A stretch of DNA of 64,000 nt from VAZQ01 sp963756715 (GCA_963756715.1 CAVWOV010000049.1:1-64000), one strand, 5' to 3'. Positions 15,995 through 25,442 are shown, counted from the first letter of the stretch. Notes: generated from the sequence alone by a model not told the origin. A program made the numbers and translations.

Positions 15995-16792
15995 GTGTAT
16001 CAGCTCAATGCGCCCGTAACCCGCAATCGCCCCATGACCGGCGATTACTGGCTCTTGGAGATCGAGGCTCCGGAGATCGCCGGCGCGCTGGCTCCGGGCC
16101 AATTCGTCAATATCCGGGTGTCCGGCGAACTGGTGCCGTTTCTGCGCCGGCCGTTCAGCGTCTACCGCGTGAGCCCTGACCGCAAACGGCTTCAGGTCGC
16201 CTACAAGATTCTCGGCGACGGAACGCGGCTGATGACCGAGAACCTGATCGAGGGCGGGCGATGCGACCTGCTCGGTCCACTTGGCCGTGGCTTCTCCATA
16301 CCCGAAGGCGCAACGCGAATCGCCACCATCGGCCGCGGCATCGGCATCGCCGCGCTTCCGACCCTGGTCGAGCAGGCCGCGGCCTCGGGTATTCTGGTTG
16401 ACGGGTTTCTCAGCGCTCGCACGCGGCCAAACCTTGTCGCGCTTGATATCTACGCGCAGCACGGTTTCGACGTCGTCACCCACACCGACACCGACGCTTC
16501 GTCCGCGCTCGTGACCGGCCATCTGGCAGAACGAATGCGATCGGTTCGCTACGACGCCATTTACGTGTGCGGCTCGAACCGGTTGGCGCGGGCCGCGCAC
16601 GCTCTTGCGGTTAGCGCCAACATTCCCGCCGAGATCGCCATGGAACAGCACATGGCGTGCGGCTTCGGCGACTGTCATGGCTGCGTGATCGAGATCAACA
16701 CCGATCAGAATGGCGGCACGAAAGCCTGGCGGGAAGTTTGCCACTACGGTCCGGTGTTTCAGACCTGGGAGGTCGTCAATGCCAGCGCCTGA
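15995..16792 (+). CDS. pyrK: Dihydroorotate dehydrogenase electron-transfer subunit-like protein (PyrK family)
   Basis: The 265-residue protein has the ferredoxin-reductase fold of PyrK: the FAD site RRPFSVYRV at about residues 51-59, an NAD-binding half, and a C-terminal [2Fe-2S] site C222-x4-C227-x2-C230-x18-C249 (within MACGFGDCHGC...VCHYGPVF). PyrK passes electrons from the class 1B dihydroorotate dehydrogenase to NAD+. It starts with GTG after AGAGGAG and overlaps the pyrD-like gene by 14 bp, so the two are one operon and probably one enzyme complex. A role in another dihydropyrimidine-type reaction is possible. Confidence 0.8.
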   Translation: MYQLNAPVTRNRPMTGDYWLLEIEAPEIAGALAPGQFVNIRVSGELVPFLRRPFSVYRVSPDRKRLQVAYKILGDGTRLMTENLIEGGRCDLLGPLGRGFSIPEGATRIATIGRGIGIAALPTLVEQAAASGILVDGFLSARTRPNLVALDIYAQHGFDVVTHTDTDASSALVTGHLAERMRSVRYDAIYVCGSNRLARAAHALAVSANIPAEIAMEQHMACGFGDCHGCVIEINTDQNGGTKAWREVCHYGPVFQTWEVVNASA

Positions 16793-17738
16793 TCTCAAAA
16801 TCACAATCGCCGGCATCGAGATGAAAAATCCGCTGACGGTCGGGTCCGGCACCTACGGCCACCACGGCCGCTTCAGCCAATTCTTTCCCGTCGAGACAAT
16901 GGGCGCGCTGGTACCGAAAACGATCCGGACCTATTCCTGGCCGGGCAACCCGGCCCCGCGCATCCACGAAACACCGGCGGGTCTGCACACGTCCGTCGGC
17001 ATCCCGTGCAACACCTGGGAACACTTCATTGCCCACGATGTGCCAATTCTCAAATCCCTCAGGGTGCCGATCATCCAAAGCGTGATCGGACGTACCGAAG
17101 ACGAATATGTCGACATTGTCGGACGGTGCTCGGACCTGGGCATTTTCGCCGCTATCGAGCTCAACCTTTCCTGTCCGAACATCAAGCAGGGCGGGCTCGA
17201 CTTCGGCTACGATCCCGAAGCGGCCTACGCCGTGGTCAAGCGTTCGAAACAACGGTCGCGCGTTCCGATCGTCGCCAAGCTTGCGCCCGACTATTCGTCG
17301 CTCGTACCAGTGGCCAAGGCCGTCGAAAGCGCCGGCGCCGATGCGATTTCGATGATCAACGGCCCCCGGGCGATGTGTATCGACTACCGCTCGCTCAAGC
17401 CGATCATCGGCAACAAGATCGGCGCACTCGGCGGACCGGCGCTCAAATCGCTAGCGGTCTACATGATCTGGGAGGTGTACCGCGCCGTTTCGGTTCCGAT
17501 CTTCGGCATGGGCGGCGTTGCCGACTTTCGCGATGTCATCGAATTCATGGCGGCCGGCGCGCGCTCCGTGGCGTTCGGTACGGTCAACTACGTCGACCCG
17601 CTCGCGCTCCCGCGTGCATTGAGAGAGCTCACGGCCTATCTGGAGGAAAACGGCATTTCCGATGTCAACGATCTCGTCGGCGCTGCGCATGAAGATCGCG
17701 TGCTCGCACCACCGCGCAGGCTGCCGGTGCCGGCATAA
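16779..17738 (+). CDS. pyrD: Class 1B-type dihydroorotate dehydrogenase, catalytic subunit
   Basis: The 319-residue TIM-barrel flavoprotein contains NPLTVGSGTYG near the start, ELNLSCPNIKQGG with the likely active-site cysteine, and FGMGGVADFRDVIEFMAAGA for the FMN phosphate site. Class 1B enzymes oxidise dihydroorotate to orotate in pyrimidine synthesis with NAD+ through PyrK, whose gene overlaps this one by 14 bp. Alphaproteobacteria usually rely on the membrane-bound class 2 PyrD, so this pair may be an additional or specialised enzyme. Start at 16779 is set by the family N-terminus. Confidence 0.8.
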   Translation: MPAPDLKITIAGIEMKNPLTVGSGTYGHHGRFSQFFPVETMGALVPKTIRTYSWPGNPAPRIHETPAGLHTSVGIPCNTWEHFIAHDVPILKSLRVPIIQSVIGRTEDEYVDIVGRCSDLGIFAAIELNLSCPNIKQGGLDFGYDPEAAYAVVKRSKQRSRVPIVAKLAPDYSSLVPVAKAVESAGADAISMINGPRAMCIDYRSLKPIIGNKIGALGGPALKSLAVYMIWEVYRAVSVPIFGMGGVADFRDVIEFMAAGARSVAFGTVNYVDPLALPRALRELTAYLEENGISDVNDLVGAAHEDRVLAPPRRLPVPA

Positions 17739-17868
17739 ACGATGCCCGCCTGGGTGGAGTGGATTTGACATTCGCGACCTCCTTTGCCGCGATGCGATCC
17801 GCGCAGAACCCGGTATGACGACGCATCCCGACGTGTACGCGGCCCGGCATTGTGCTACGGAAGAGACG

Positions 17869-18042
17869 ATGAAAATGCACGTGCTTGTCGCCCTGCCGCT
17901 CCTGACGATCGCCCTGACCGGATGCGTGGTCGGCGGCGGCCTGAACTATCATTTTCCCAGCAAGCCGGCGCCTGCGGAAGCACCGAAATGCGAGCCCGGA
18001 GCAAAGGATTGCGACCGGCCCGCCGAACGGGCTCGGCCATAA
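17869..18042 (+). CDS. Small lipoprotein (57 aa)
   Basis: MKMHVLVALPLLTIALTGC is a lipoprotein signal peptide with a clear lipobox (LTGC) at about residues 16-19. The mature part is a Pro/Ala-rich tail of under 40 residues with a pair of cysteines (PKCEPGAKDC). It resembles the small entericidin-like or anchor lipoproteins of proteobacteria, without a recognisable function. It is followed by a strong hairpin. Confidence 0.6.
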   Translation: MKMHVLVALPLLTIALTGCVVGGGLNYHFPSKPAPAEAPKCEPGAKDCDRPAERARP

Positions 18043-18065
18043 AGCGCTTTCTACGGCCGCACCAA

Positions 18066-18089
18066 AGGGCTGCCCTCGCGAGCAGCCCT
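18066..18089. terminator. Hairpin between convergent genes, probable terminator
   Basis: AGGGCTGC (18066-18073) and GCAGCCCT (18082-18089) form a perfect 8-bp stem with an 8-base loop, between the lipoprotein gene and the convergent TctC gene. The following T-rich stretch is weak (GCTTTGATT). It could serve both strands. Confidence 0.6.
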
Positions 18090-18119
18090 GCTTTGATTCG
18101 TGTTTCCTAACTGCAGCGG

Positions 18120-19090
18120 CTACGGCTTGATCTTGCCGTCGACAATCACCTTTTTCCATTTCTCGAATTCGGACTTGGTGATGGCGTTCGCCTCTTCGAC
18201 AGAGGTTCCACGCGGCTCGATCCCGATCTTGGCCATCGCGGCTTTCATCTCCGGATGCGCCACGGCCTTTTTCAATTCACTGTTGAGGCGCGCCAGGATC
18301 GCGGGCGGCAGGCCGGCCGGTGCATAGACGCCGATCCACAAATCGACATCGAAGCCGGGCAGCCCGGACTCCGCGACGGTTGGCACATCGGGATAGAGTG
18401 CGCTGCGCACGATGCGGGTGGTCGCCAGCGGCTTCACCCGGTTGTCCTTGGTGAAGGCGACCGCGCCGGCGATGCTCGAGAACGCAAGCTGCACCTTTCC
18501 GCTCAACACATCCGGATAGGCCGAGCCGATGCCACGGTACGGGACGTGCTGCATCTGGATGCCGGTCTGCAGCTTGATCATCTCGCCGGCGAGATGCGGC
18601 GCCGTGCCGATACCGGCCGACGCGAAGTTGAGCTTGCCGGGATTGGCCTTCGCGTAGGTCAGGAGTTCCTTGAAGGAGTTCACCGGCAGGTGCTGCGACG
18701 CGACGATGATCGCCGGAGAGGAGCCGATGATTGAGATCGCCTGCAGTTTGGAGAGATCGTAGGGGGTCGTCGGCACCAGCGTCGGATTCGAGACCAGGCC
18801 CGGATCCGTCAATATGATCGTGTAGCCGTCCGGAGCCGAGCGGGCGGTCACGTCGGCGCCGACGGCACCTCCGGCGCCCGGCCGATTTTCCGGCACCACC
18901 GACACGCCCAAGCCTTCGCTGAGCCGCACCGCCAGATGACGTCCGGCGGTATCGATGATGCCGCCCGGAGAATAGGGCAGGATCAGATGGATCGGTTTAG
19001 TGGGGTAGTTCTGCGCGTGCGCAGACGACACTGCCAGCGCAGCGCGGCCAGACAGGCAAAGATGGGAGCCGCGAATGCCAAACGACGCAT
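18120..19090 (-). CDS. Bug/TctC-family periplasmic receptor, signal peptide frameshifted
   Basis: The mature protein is a typical tripartite tricarboxylate transporter receptor: NYPTKPIHLILPYSPGG at the N-terminus, APDGYTIIL, HVPYRG, and LYPDVPTVAESGLPGFD. From the ATG at 19090 (after AGGAAGG) the leader reads MRRLAFAAPIFACLAAL, then near 19040 the frame is lost. Adding one base continues into ALAVSSAHAQ and the mature part, giving 323 residues. A GTG at 19031 could start a form without a signal peptide, but that would not reach the periplasm. A 1-nt deletion, real or technical, is the simplest reading. Ligand unknown; no TctA/TctB membrane genes are nearby. Confidence 0.8.
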
Positions 19091-19166
19091 GTTCAATCCT
19101 TCCTCTAAACGACTGCCGATCTCATATCATAGGCGCGAAATCGGCTGACGCGGCAAACGCGCGCGC

Positions 19167-20180
19167 CTATTGCACCTTGATGCCGATCCGCCCCACCAGT
19201 TCCTTGACTGCCGGAACCTCCCGCGCGACGCGGGCTGCGAGCTGTTCAGGCGTGCCGCCGACGATCTCAAATCCGGCCTTGCGCATCTGCTCGCGCACCT
19301 CCGGCAGTTTCACTGCCGCCTGACACTCCCGCACCAGCCGGGCCTTGATCTCGGCCGGAAGATTGGCAGGCGCAAACAGCGCCTGGAACGTGTCGGAGAC
19401 AAAGCCCGGATAGCCGGCCTCGATCATGGTCGGAACGTCGGGAAGCGAGAACCAGCGCGTCTCACCGGTCACCGCCAACGGCTTGAGCTGGCCATTCTTG
19501 ATCAGTCCTTCGGCGGCGCCGAGCGCTACCGCAGCGACCTGCACGGTGCCTTCCAGCACCGCCCTGGCGGCGGGCCCGGCGCCGCGATACGGCACGTGCA
19601 CCATCTCAAAACCGGCACGTAGCTTGAGCTGCTCGCCGGTCAGATGCGATTTCGTGCCTGCGCCGGGGCTGGCATAATTGAAGGTCCCGGGCGCGGCCTT
19701 GGCGCGCGCCACCAGATCCGCAATTGTGTTGATGCCGCTATCGGGCTTCACCACGATCACGTTCGGTGCGTTCCCGAGTTCGCAGATCGGCGTGAAATCC
19801 TTGAACGGATCGTAGCCGAGGTTTTTGAACAGGGCCGGGTTGACGGCAATCGCGGTCGACGTAAGCAGCAAGGTATAGCCGTCGGGTGCCGCGCGCGCCG
19901 CCAGCGTCATGCCGATATTGCCGGCCGCGCCGCCGCGATTCTCCACCACCACGGATTGCCCCAGGGCCTTCTGGAAGGCGGTCGCAAGAATGCGCGCAAC
20001 GATGTCGGTCGGCCCGCCGGGCGCAAACGGCACGATCAGCGTGACCGGCCGCTCCGGATAGATGGCGTGCGCCCCGGTGGAAACCGAACATAGGCTCAGT
20101 GCGGCCAGCGCGGCGAGGAGTACCCGCCGAACCAGCAGCCGACGACCGCGGCGGACGCCGCGCGGTTGGTATGGATGCAT
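19167..20180 (-). CDS. Bug/TctC-family periplasmic receptor
   Basis: The 337-residue protein has a basic N-terminus and signal peptide ending SVSTGAHA, then YPERPVTLIVPFAPGGPTD, the standard Bug start. APDGYTLLL, GTKSHLTGEQL, HVPYRGAGPA and LPDVPTMIEAGYPGF complete the pattern. Such receptors bind carboxylates (citrate, aromatic acids, amino acids or nicotinate-like compounds). They are often orphan, with many copies per genome in Bradyrhizobium and Bordetella relatives. The frame is intact. Together with its neighbours it forms a row of related receptors of unknown ligands. Confidence 0.85.
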   Translation of the reverse strand: MHPYQPRGVRRGRRLLVRRVLLAALAALSLCSVSTGAHAIYPERPVTLIVPFAPGGPTDIVARILATAFQKALGQSVVVENRGGAAGNIGMTLAARAAPDGYTLLLTSTAIAVNPALFKNLGYDPFKDFTPICELGNAPNVIVVKPDSGINTIADLVARAKAAPGTFNYASPGAGTKSHLTGEQLKLRAGFEMVHVPYRGAGPAARAVLEGTVQVAAVALGAAEGLIKNGQLKPLAVTGETRWFSLPDVPTMIEAGYPGFVSDTFQALFAPANLPAEIKARLVRECQAAVKLPEVREQMRKAGFEIVGGTPEQLAARVAREVPAVKELVGRIGIKVQ

Positions 20181-20261
20181 TCCCGGTCGCTCCCTGCTGC
20201 TCTGATTGAGGCCACGTTCCGCCGGGCCTCTTGTTTCATTCGCTTTCGGACGTCACGCGAT

Positions 20262-20966
20262 CTACCCGGCCGGCTCAAACCCCGCGTCGGTCCAAACGTC
20301 GCGCCGCGCCGGACGGGCAAGCGCTGCGATGAAAGCAGCGGCCGCCGCGCGATCGGCACAGCCGGTCGAAATTCCTCCGGCGTAAACCGTGTCGCTGCCG
20401 AACGGTGCGGGCAGCTTTCCGATTACCCGCGCGCCTTTGACCGGCGCAATCTCGCCGATCAGCGTCAAGCCGAACTCGGCCTTGCCCTCGGCCACACGCG
20501 CGGCGACTTCGCCGCCGCTTTTCTGCGGTATCGCCCGCTGTTTGATGTCGTCGGCGATGCCCATGCGTTCCCACAGCCCGACCAGATAGGTGCCCGCCGA
20601 ACCGCCGACGGCCGCATCGCTCACCGCGATCACTTTCGCCCCCAGCATCGCCTGGCGGAATGCATCCGGTGTTGAGATATCCGGCGGCGGCGTACCGTCA
20701 CGCACACAAACACCAATCGAGGTCTGCGCGATGTTCTCGCGGCTGCCGGCGACCACCTTGCCTTCCGTTTCCATTTTGGCGAGTGCGGGCGCACCGAGAA
20801 TGAGAACATCGGCGGTCTCGCCCGCGGCGAGCTTCTCGGCAAGCGCGCCCACGGTACCGAAGGTGATGTCGACCTCGCGGCCGGTGGCGCGGGAGAAGTC
20901 ACCGGTCAGTTCGTTGACCGCAGAGGTCATCGAACGCGCGCAGAACACCTTGAGTTTTGCTGCCAT
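20262..20966 (-). CDS. ModA-like substrate-binding protein without signal peptide
   Basis: From the ATG at 20966 the protein is 234 residues, with LKVFCARSMTSAVNELTGDF near the start, ADVLILGAPALAKME, SDAAVGGSAGTYL and FGLTLIGEIAPVKGA. This is the type II periplasmic-binding fold of molybdate/ModA-like proteins. Unlike ModA it starts almost directly with the domain (MAAKLKVFCA), so no export signal is visible. The start is 5 bp after the stop of the upstream TctC gene, so they share a transcript. It may be a cytoplasmic sensor-like protein or have a mis-set start; the ligand is unknown. Confidence 0.7.
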   Translation of the reverse strand: MAAKLKVFCARSMTSAVNELTGDFSRATGREVDITFGTVGALAEKLAAGETADVLILGAPALAKMETEGKVVAGSRENIAQTSIGVCVRDGTPPPDISTPDAFRQAMLGAKVIAVSDAAVGGSAGTYLVGLWERMGIADDIKQRAIPQKSGGEVAARVAEGKAEFGLTLIGEIAPVKGARVIGKLPAPFGSDTVYAGGISTGCADRAAAAAFIAALARPARRDVWTDAGFEPAG

Positions 20967-20971
20967 GAGGA

Positions 20972-21944
20972 TCACTGCGGCTCGATGCCGGCTTCCTTGA
21001 TCATCACGTTGTACTTGCCCAATTCCTCCTTCACGAAGTCCGCCAGCTCCTGCGGCCCCTGCCATTGCACCTGCACTCCCGACCGCTGGAAGCGCTCCTT
21101 GGCATCCGGTGCAGCCAGCATTTTCTGCAGTTCGCGCGCCAGCGTATTGACGACATCGGGCGGCAGGTTCGCCGGCCCGAACATTCCCGCCCAGGCGAGC
21201 GTCTCGAAGCCCGGCATGACCGTCTCATCCAAGGTCGGCACATCCGGCAGCAGCGGTTGCCGCGTTTTCGTCAGCACCGCGAGCGGCCGTATTTTCTGCG
21301 CCTTGACCTGTGGCAGGCCGGTGGTCATGTCCGGCACCATCATCTGGATGTGACCGGCCAGCAGATCGGTCATCGCGGTCGGATTACTGCGATAGGCAGC
21401 CCGGACGAGGTCGATGCCGGTGCGCTTCTTCAGCGTTTCACCGACGATCTGCCCGGTGCTGTTGCCAGTGCCATAGGACAGCTTGCCGGGATTGGCCTTC
21501 ACGTAAGCTACGAACTCCGCCATCGAGTGCGCCGGAACGCTCATGTTGACGGCGAGGAATGAGGGGAAATTGCCGATACGTGAGATCGGCGAGAAATCCT
21601 TGATTGGATCGTAGGGCACGCTCTTGAACAGCGCGATCGCCGAATGGGTCGAATTGGTGGTCAGCAGAAGCGTGTAGCCGTCCGGCTTCGCCCGCGCGAC
21701 CGCGCTGGCGGCGATCAATCCGCCGGCGCCCGCCTTGTTCTCGATGACGAAGGGCTGCCCGAGCGCTTCCTGCAGTTGCTGGCTGATCAGGCGGGCGGCC
21801 GCGTCAGTCTGACTCCCGGCGGCGAACGGCGTGATAATGGTGACCGGCCGCGCCGGATAGGTTTCCGCCATCGCCGGCGCCGCGGCGGCGATCACGCCAC
21901 CCACCACCAACCCATACAAGACTCGACTGCCAGGACATGCGCAT
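20972..21944 (-). CDS. Bug/TctC-family periplasmic receptor, signal peptide frameshifted
   Basis: The mature receptor is complete: ETYPARPVTIITPFAAGSQT, KPDGYTLLL, AAYRSNPTAMTDLLAGHI, LLPDVPTLDETVMPGFE. The probable start is the ATG at 21944 or 21938 (after GAGAGGG), giving MRMSWQSS. The frame then breaks near 21920, and the signal peptide continues in the next frame as LYGLVVGGVIAAAAPAMA. Removing one base gives 323 residues. A TTG at 21919 could start a shortened leader in frame. It is co-transcribed with the ModA-like gene downstream. Confidence 0.8.
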
Positions 21945-22021
21945 TACGACCCTCTCTTTCCGGTTCCGGGATGATATGAGATTTGGATAAAGCCAACAGG
22001 TCAAGAACCCAGGGAGAAAAC

Positions 22022-23005
22022 ATGCCCGTCCGGAGAATGCTGATCGCGCTATCGACGATTCTCGCACTGGCCGCCGCCGGAACCGCGCGGGCAGAGGATT
22101 GGCCGACCCGTCCGGTGACCATGGTGGTCCCATTCGCTGCCGGCGGCCCGGTCGACGTACTCGGCCGCATCATGGCGCAATACCTGAGCGAGGTGATCGG
22201 CAAGCAGGTCATCATCGACAACATCCCCGGTGGTGGCGGCATGAGCGGTTCGCTGCGCGTCTCGCAGGCGGCGCCTGATGGCTATCAATTCGTGCTGGGC
22301 AGCATCGGGACGCACGCGCTCAACCAGACCCTGTCCAAGAAGCCGCTGTACAACTCGGTCACCGATTTCACCCCGGTCGCACTCGTTGCCGAGGTCGGCC
22401 TCGTCCTGCTCGCACGCAAGGACCTGCCTGCCAACAACCTGCAGGAGTTCATCACCTACGCCAGGGCGAACCAGGCCAAGATGCAATACGGCTCCGGCGG
22501 GGCCGGCACCTCGTCGCACATCGGTTGCGTGTTGCTCAACCAGACCATCGGCATCGAAACCATCCATGTGCCTTATCGCGGCGGCGGACCGGCGCAGTCC
22601 GACCTGATCGCCGGGCGCATCGATTATCTCTGCAACATCGCTTCCACCGTCGGACAAGCTTTGGAGTCGCAAAGGGTCAAGGCGCTGGCGGCATTGACGC
22701 GTGAGCGCTCGCCGATCCTGCCCGACCTGCCGACCGCGCACGAGCAAGGTTTGAAGGATTTCGACGCTTACACCTGGAACGCGGCGTTCCTTCCCAAGAA
22801 CACGCCGCCGGACGTGGTGAACAAGTTCAGCGCCGCTATGCGCAAAGTCATGGATAATCCCGCGTTCAGCGCGCGCCTGCGCACCCTCGGCCTGATCGTC
22901 CCGGCGCCAGAGCGCCGGACGCCCGACTACCTCGGCAAGTTCGTGCGCAGCGAGGTCGATAAATGGGCGGTGCCGATCAAGGCGAGCGGCGCGATGCAGA
23001 ATTGA
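22022..23005 (+). CDS. Bug/TctC-family periplasmic receptor
   Basis: The 327-residue protein has a signal peptide (MPVRRMLIALSTILALAAAG, cleavage near ARA) followed by DWPTRPVTMVVPFAAGGPVD. Family landmarks APDGYQFVL, GTSSHIGCV, HVPYRGGGPAQSDL and ILPDLPTAHEQGLKDFD are present. GGGAGAA precedes the ATG at 22022. The next gene, an isocitrate-lyase-family enzyme, begins 46 bp downstream on the same strand, so the receptor may deliver the carboxylate that this enzyme cleaves. It is divergent from the receptor at 20972-21944. Confidence 0.85.
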   Translation: MPVRRMLIALSTILALAAAGTARAEDWPTRPVTMVVPFAAGGPVDVLGRIMAQYLSEVIGKQVIIDNIPGGGGMSGSLRVSQAAPDGYQFVLGSIGTHALNQTLSKKPLYNSVTDFTPVALVAEVGLVLLARKDLPANNLQEFITYARANQAKMQYGSGGAGTSSHIGCVLLNQTIGIETIHVPYRGGGPAQSDLIAGRIDYLCNIASTVGQALESQRVKALAALTRERSPILPDLPTAHEQGLKDFDAYTWNAAFLPKNTPPDVVNKFSAAMRKVMDNPAFSARLRTLGLIVPAPERRTPDYLGKFVRSEVDKWAVPIKASGAMQN

Positions 23006-23051
23006 CCTAAGATTGTTATCGCCCGCGAAAACAGCGTCAACAGGAGCCTAC

Positions 23052-23912
23052 GTGCAGAAACTCAAGGAACTCATCAGCGGCAACGATCTCATCGTCGCGC
23101 CGGTCGCGCTCAATCCGATCATGGCGCGGCTCGCCGAGGAAGCGGGCTTCAAGGCGGTCTACCTGAGCGGCGGCTCGCTCGGCTGGTACAAATGCGTGAC
23201 CGAGGCCAATATTACGCTGCCCGAGATGGCGCAGGTCGCCGTCGACATGCGCGCGGCCTGCAAACTGCCGATCGTGCTCGACGCCGGCGGCGGCTGGGGC
23301 GACCCGATGCACATGCACCGCACCGTCGCACTCTCTGAAGCCGCGGGCTTCGAGGCGATTGAGATCGAGGACCAGGTGCTGCCGCGCCGCGCGGAGCATC
23401 ATCTCGGCATCGAGCACCTGGTGCCGACCGAATTCATGGTCGAGCGGGTCAAGGCCGCGGTCGCGGCGCGCACCGATCCCGACATGCTCATCGTCGCCCG
23501 CACCAATTCCATCCGCCTGAATGGTCTTGACGAGGCGCTTCGCCGTGGCGAGGCCTTCAAAAAGGCCGGCGCCGACATGATTTTCGTCTACGCGCGCGAT
23601 GCCGATGACATCCGCAAAATCGGCGAGCGGCTGCCGCCGCCGCTGATGCAGTTCGCGCCGGCGGATGGCTTTGCGGAGTTCCCGCTCAAGGAGCATGAAT
23701 TCGCCAAGCTCGGCTATCGGCTCGCGGCTTCGTCGGGCAGCGCGTTTGCCGCAATGATCAAGGCGGTGCAGCAATCCTACGCATGCCTCGCCCAGGGCAA
23801 GGTCGATCCGTTCATGGGCAAGGGCGGCGTCGGCGCGTTCATGAAGGTCGCGCAGGCAACCACCGGGCTCGACAAGCTGGTCGAGATAGAACGACGGACC
23901 ATGAAGGACTGA
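23052..23912 (+). CDS. Isocitrate lyase/PEP mutase-family protein
   Basis: From the GTG at 23052 (strong AGGAG 6 bp upstream) the protein has 286 residues. It shows the superfamily pattern: ALNPIMARLAEEAGFKAVYL and SGGSLG at the N-terminus, LPIVLDAGGGWGDP for the metal/substrate region, EIEDQVLPRR, and IVARTNSIR. Members include 2-methylisocitrate lyase, oxaloacetate decarboxylase and carboxyphosphonoenolpyruvate mutase. The usual lyase signature KKCGH is not seen, so a C-C lyase or decarboxylase of another type is more likely. It is co-directional with a TctC receptor, which suggests use of an imported carboxylate. Confidence 0.75.
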   Translation: MQKLKELISGNDLIVAPVALNPIMARLAEEAGFKAVYLSGGSLGWYKCVTEANITLPEMAQVAVDMRAACKLPIVLDAGGGWGDPMHMHRTVALSEAAGFEAIEIEDQVLPRRAEHHLGIEHLVPTEFMVERVKAAVAARTDPDMLIVARTNSIRLNGLDEALRRGEAFKKAGADMIFVYARDADDIRKIGERLPPPLMQFAPADGFAEFPLKEHEFAKLGYRLAASSGSAFAAMIKAVQQSYACLAQGKVDPFMGKGGVGAFMKVAQATTGLDKLVEIERRTMKD

Positions 23913-23938
23913 CGCCAGTGGCGTGCTGAGCTATTCCG

Positions 23939-25153
23939 CTAAGCCATTGCCACGCGGCGAGAGCGCTTCTGCCGAAACACCAGCGTGCCGACGATCACCA
24001 GGTTGACCGCGTTGGCGGCGACGCCGGCGGCGAACGCCGGCGCGTAGAAGCCGAAGTAATCGTAGAGCACGCCGGCCAGCCATCCGCCGGTCGCCATGCC
24101 GATCCCGCTGAACAGCAGCAGGGTCGGGATCCGCCACGAGGCTTCCGATGCCGGAAAAAGCTGCCGGATGGCGAGCACATAGGCCGGAATGATCCCGGCA
24201 AAGCCCAGTCCGAACAGGGCCGCGATCGTAAACAGCCCGATCTCGTCCTGCGTCGTCAGGAAAGCCGCCATCGCGATGATCTGAAAGGACGATCCCACCA
24301 GCACGGTCGTGAGCCCGCCGATATGATCGGCCACCCATCCCCAGAATTGCCGGCTCAGGAAGCCCGCGCCGAGCAGCACCGACAGCATCGCGGCGCCGTG
24401 CGAGGGCAGAATTCCGAGATCGCTGCAAAACGCCGGCAGGTGGCCTTGCGGCATTGCCATCGGAATGCAGCAGAAGATGATCGCGGACGCAATCAGCGAA
24501 TAGACAACGTTAGGCGGCCAGCCCATCACGGCGCGTTCGCTGGACGACATCGGCAGCGCGCCGCGCAGCTGCGTCAACTCGGGCGGCTGCCGGAGAAAGA
24601 TGATCGCCAGCGGAATGACCACGGCGATCTCCATCAAGCCGTAATACAGCATGGTCTGTCGCCATCCGAAGTACGCGATGGCGCGCTCGAAGATTAAAGG
24701 CCAGACGGCGCCGGCGAGATAGGCGCCGCTGGAAATCAACGCGAGCGCCGAGCCCCGGCGGCGATCGAACCAGCGGCTCACATACACATAGAACGGCGAA
24801 TTCATCCCACCGATGCCGAGGAACCCTACGAATACGCCCTGACCGACATAGAGTTGCCAAGTCTCACCCCGGCTCGAGAGTGCAAGCCCGATGCAGATCA
24901 TCACCGCACCGAAAATGACCGTCCAGCGCACACCGGTCCGCTCGGCGATCTGCCCCATCACGATGCCGCCGGAGCCGAAGCCGATCCAGGCGAGCGCACC
25001 ACTCAATGCGGGAACCGAGCGCAGCCCGCCGGTCTCGGCCGCGATCTCCTTGAGCGCAACGACCGTGATCCACGGAGCGCCAAACGAGAGCGCCAGGATC
25101 AGGAGAACGACCGATGCGACGATCCAGGACGATTTGGTTTCGACTGATTGCAC
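23939..25153 (-). CDS. MFS transporter (monocarboxylate/oxalate-formate-like)
   Basis: The 404-residue protein has about twelve membrane segments, with a cytoplasmic loop FDRRRGSALALISSGAYLAG of the type seen in monocarboxylate or OFA-type MFS carriers, and GFLGIGGMNSPFYVYVSRWF before it. The C-terminus is basic (RQKRSRRVAMA). It begins with GTG. It is convergent with the isocitrate-lyase-family gene and probably transports an organic acid related to the same pathway; this is inference from the neighbourhood. Confidence 0.75.
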   Translation of the reverse strand: MQSVETKSSWIVASVVLLILALSFGAPWITVVALKEIAAETGGLRSVPALSGALAWIGFGSGGIVMGQIAERTGVRWTVIFGAVMICIGLALSSRGETWQLYVGQGVFVGFLGIGGMNSPFYVYVSRWFDRRRGSALALISSGAYLAGAVWPLIFERAIAYFGWRQTMLYYGLMEIAVVIPLAIIFLRQPPELTQLRGALPMSSSERAVMGWPPNVVYSLIASAIIFCCIPMAMPQGHLPAFCSDLGILPSHGAAMLSVLLGAGFLSRQFWGWVADHIGGLTTVLVGSSFQIIAMAAFLTTQDEIGLFTIAALFGLGFAGIIPAYVLAIRQLFPASEASWRIPTLLLFSGIGMATGGWLAGVLYDYFGFYAPAFAAGVAANAVNLVIVGTLVFRQKRSRRVAMA

Positions 25154-25442
25154 GTTGATCTGACGGACGCGTTCTTGTCTGCGGCGGATTGCGACCGCCG
25201 GGGAGCCTCCCCTCCCGTTGTTGGCGGCAACCTACGGCTTTCATCGCCCGCAGGAAACCCCGGCCGTGCGGATCAGCCCTGTGGAAATGGCTGGTAGAAT
25301 CCGTGCAAAAGTCTGGTCACAACCACCCGTAAAGGCTGGGGATATGCTCTGGACAACGACCCGATGGTCCGGTGGATAACGGATCGTCCATCGGTGGATC
25401 ATCTCGCGTGAACTGCGGGAACTCATAGGAAAAACCGCCCTG

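Noticed and set aside
25280..25401. Cluster of four DnaA-box-like nonamers (TGTGGAAAT, TCTGGACAA, GGTGGATAA, GGTGGATCA) before prmA
   Set aside because: Each has one or two mismatches to TGTGGATAA, there is no AT-rich unwinding region, and no origin-associated genes are near. Chance is likely.
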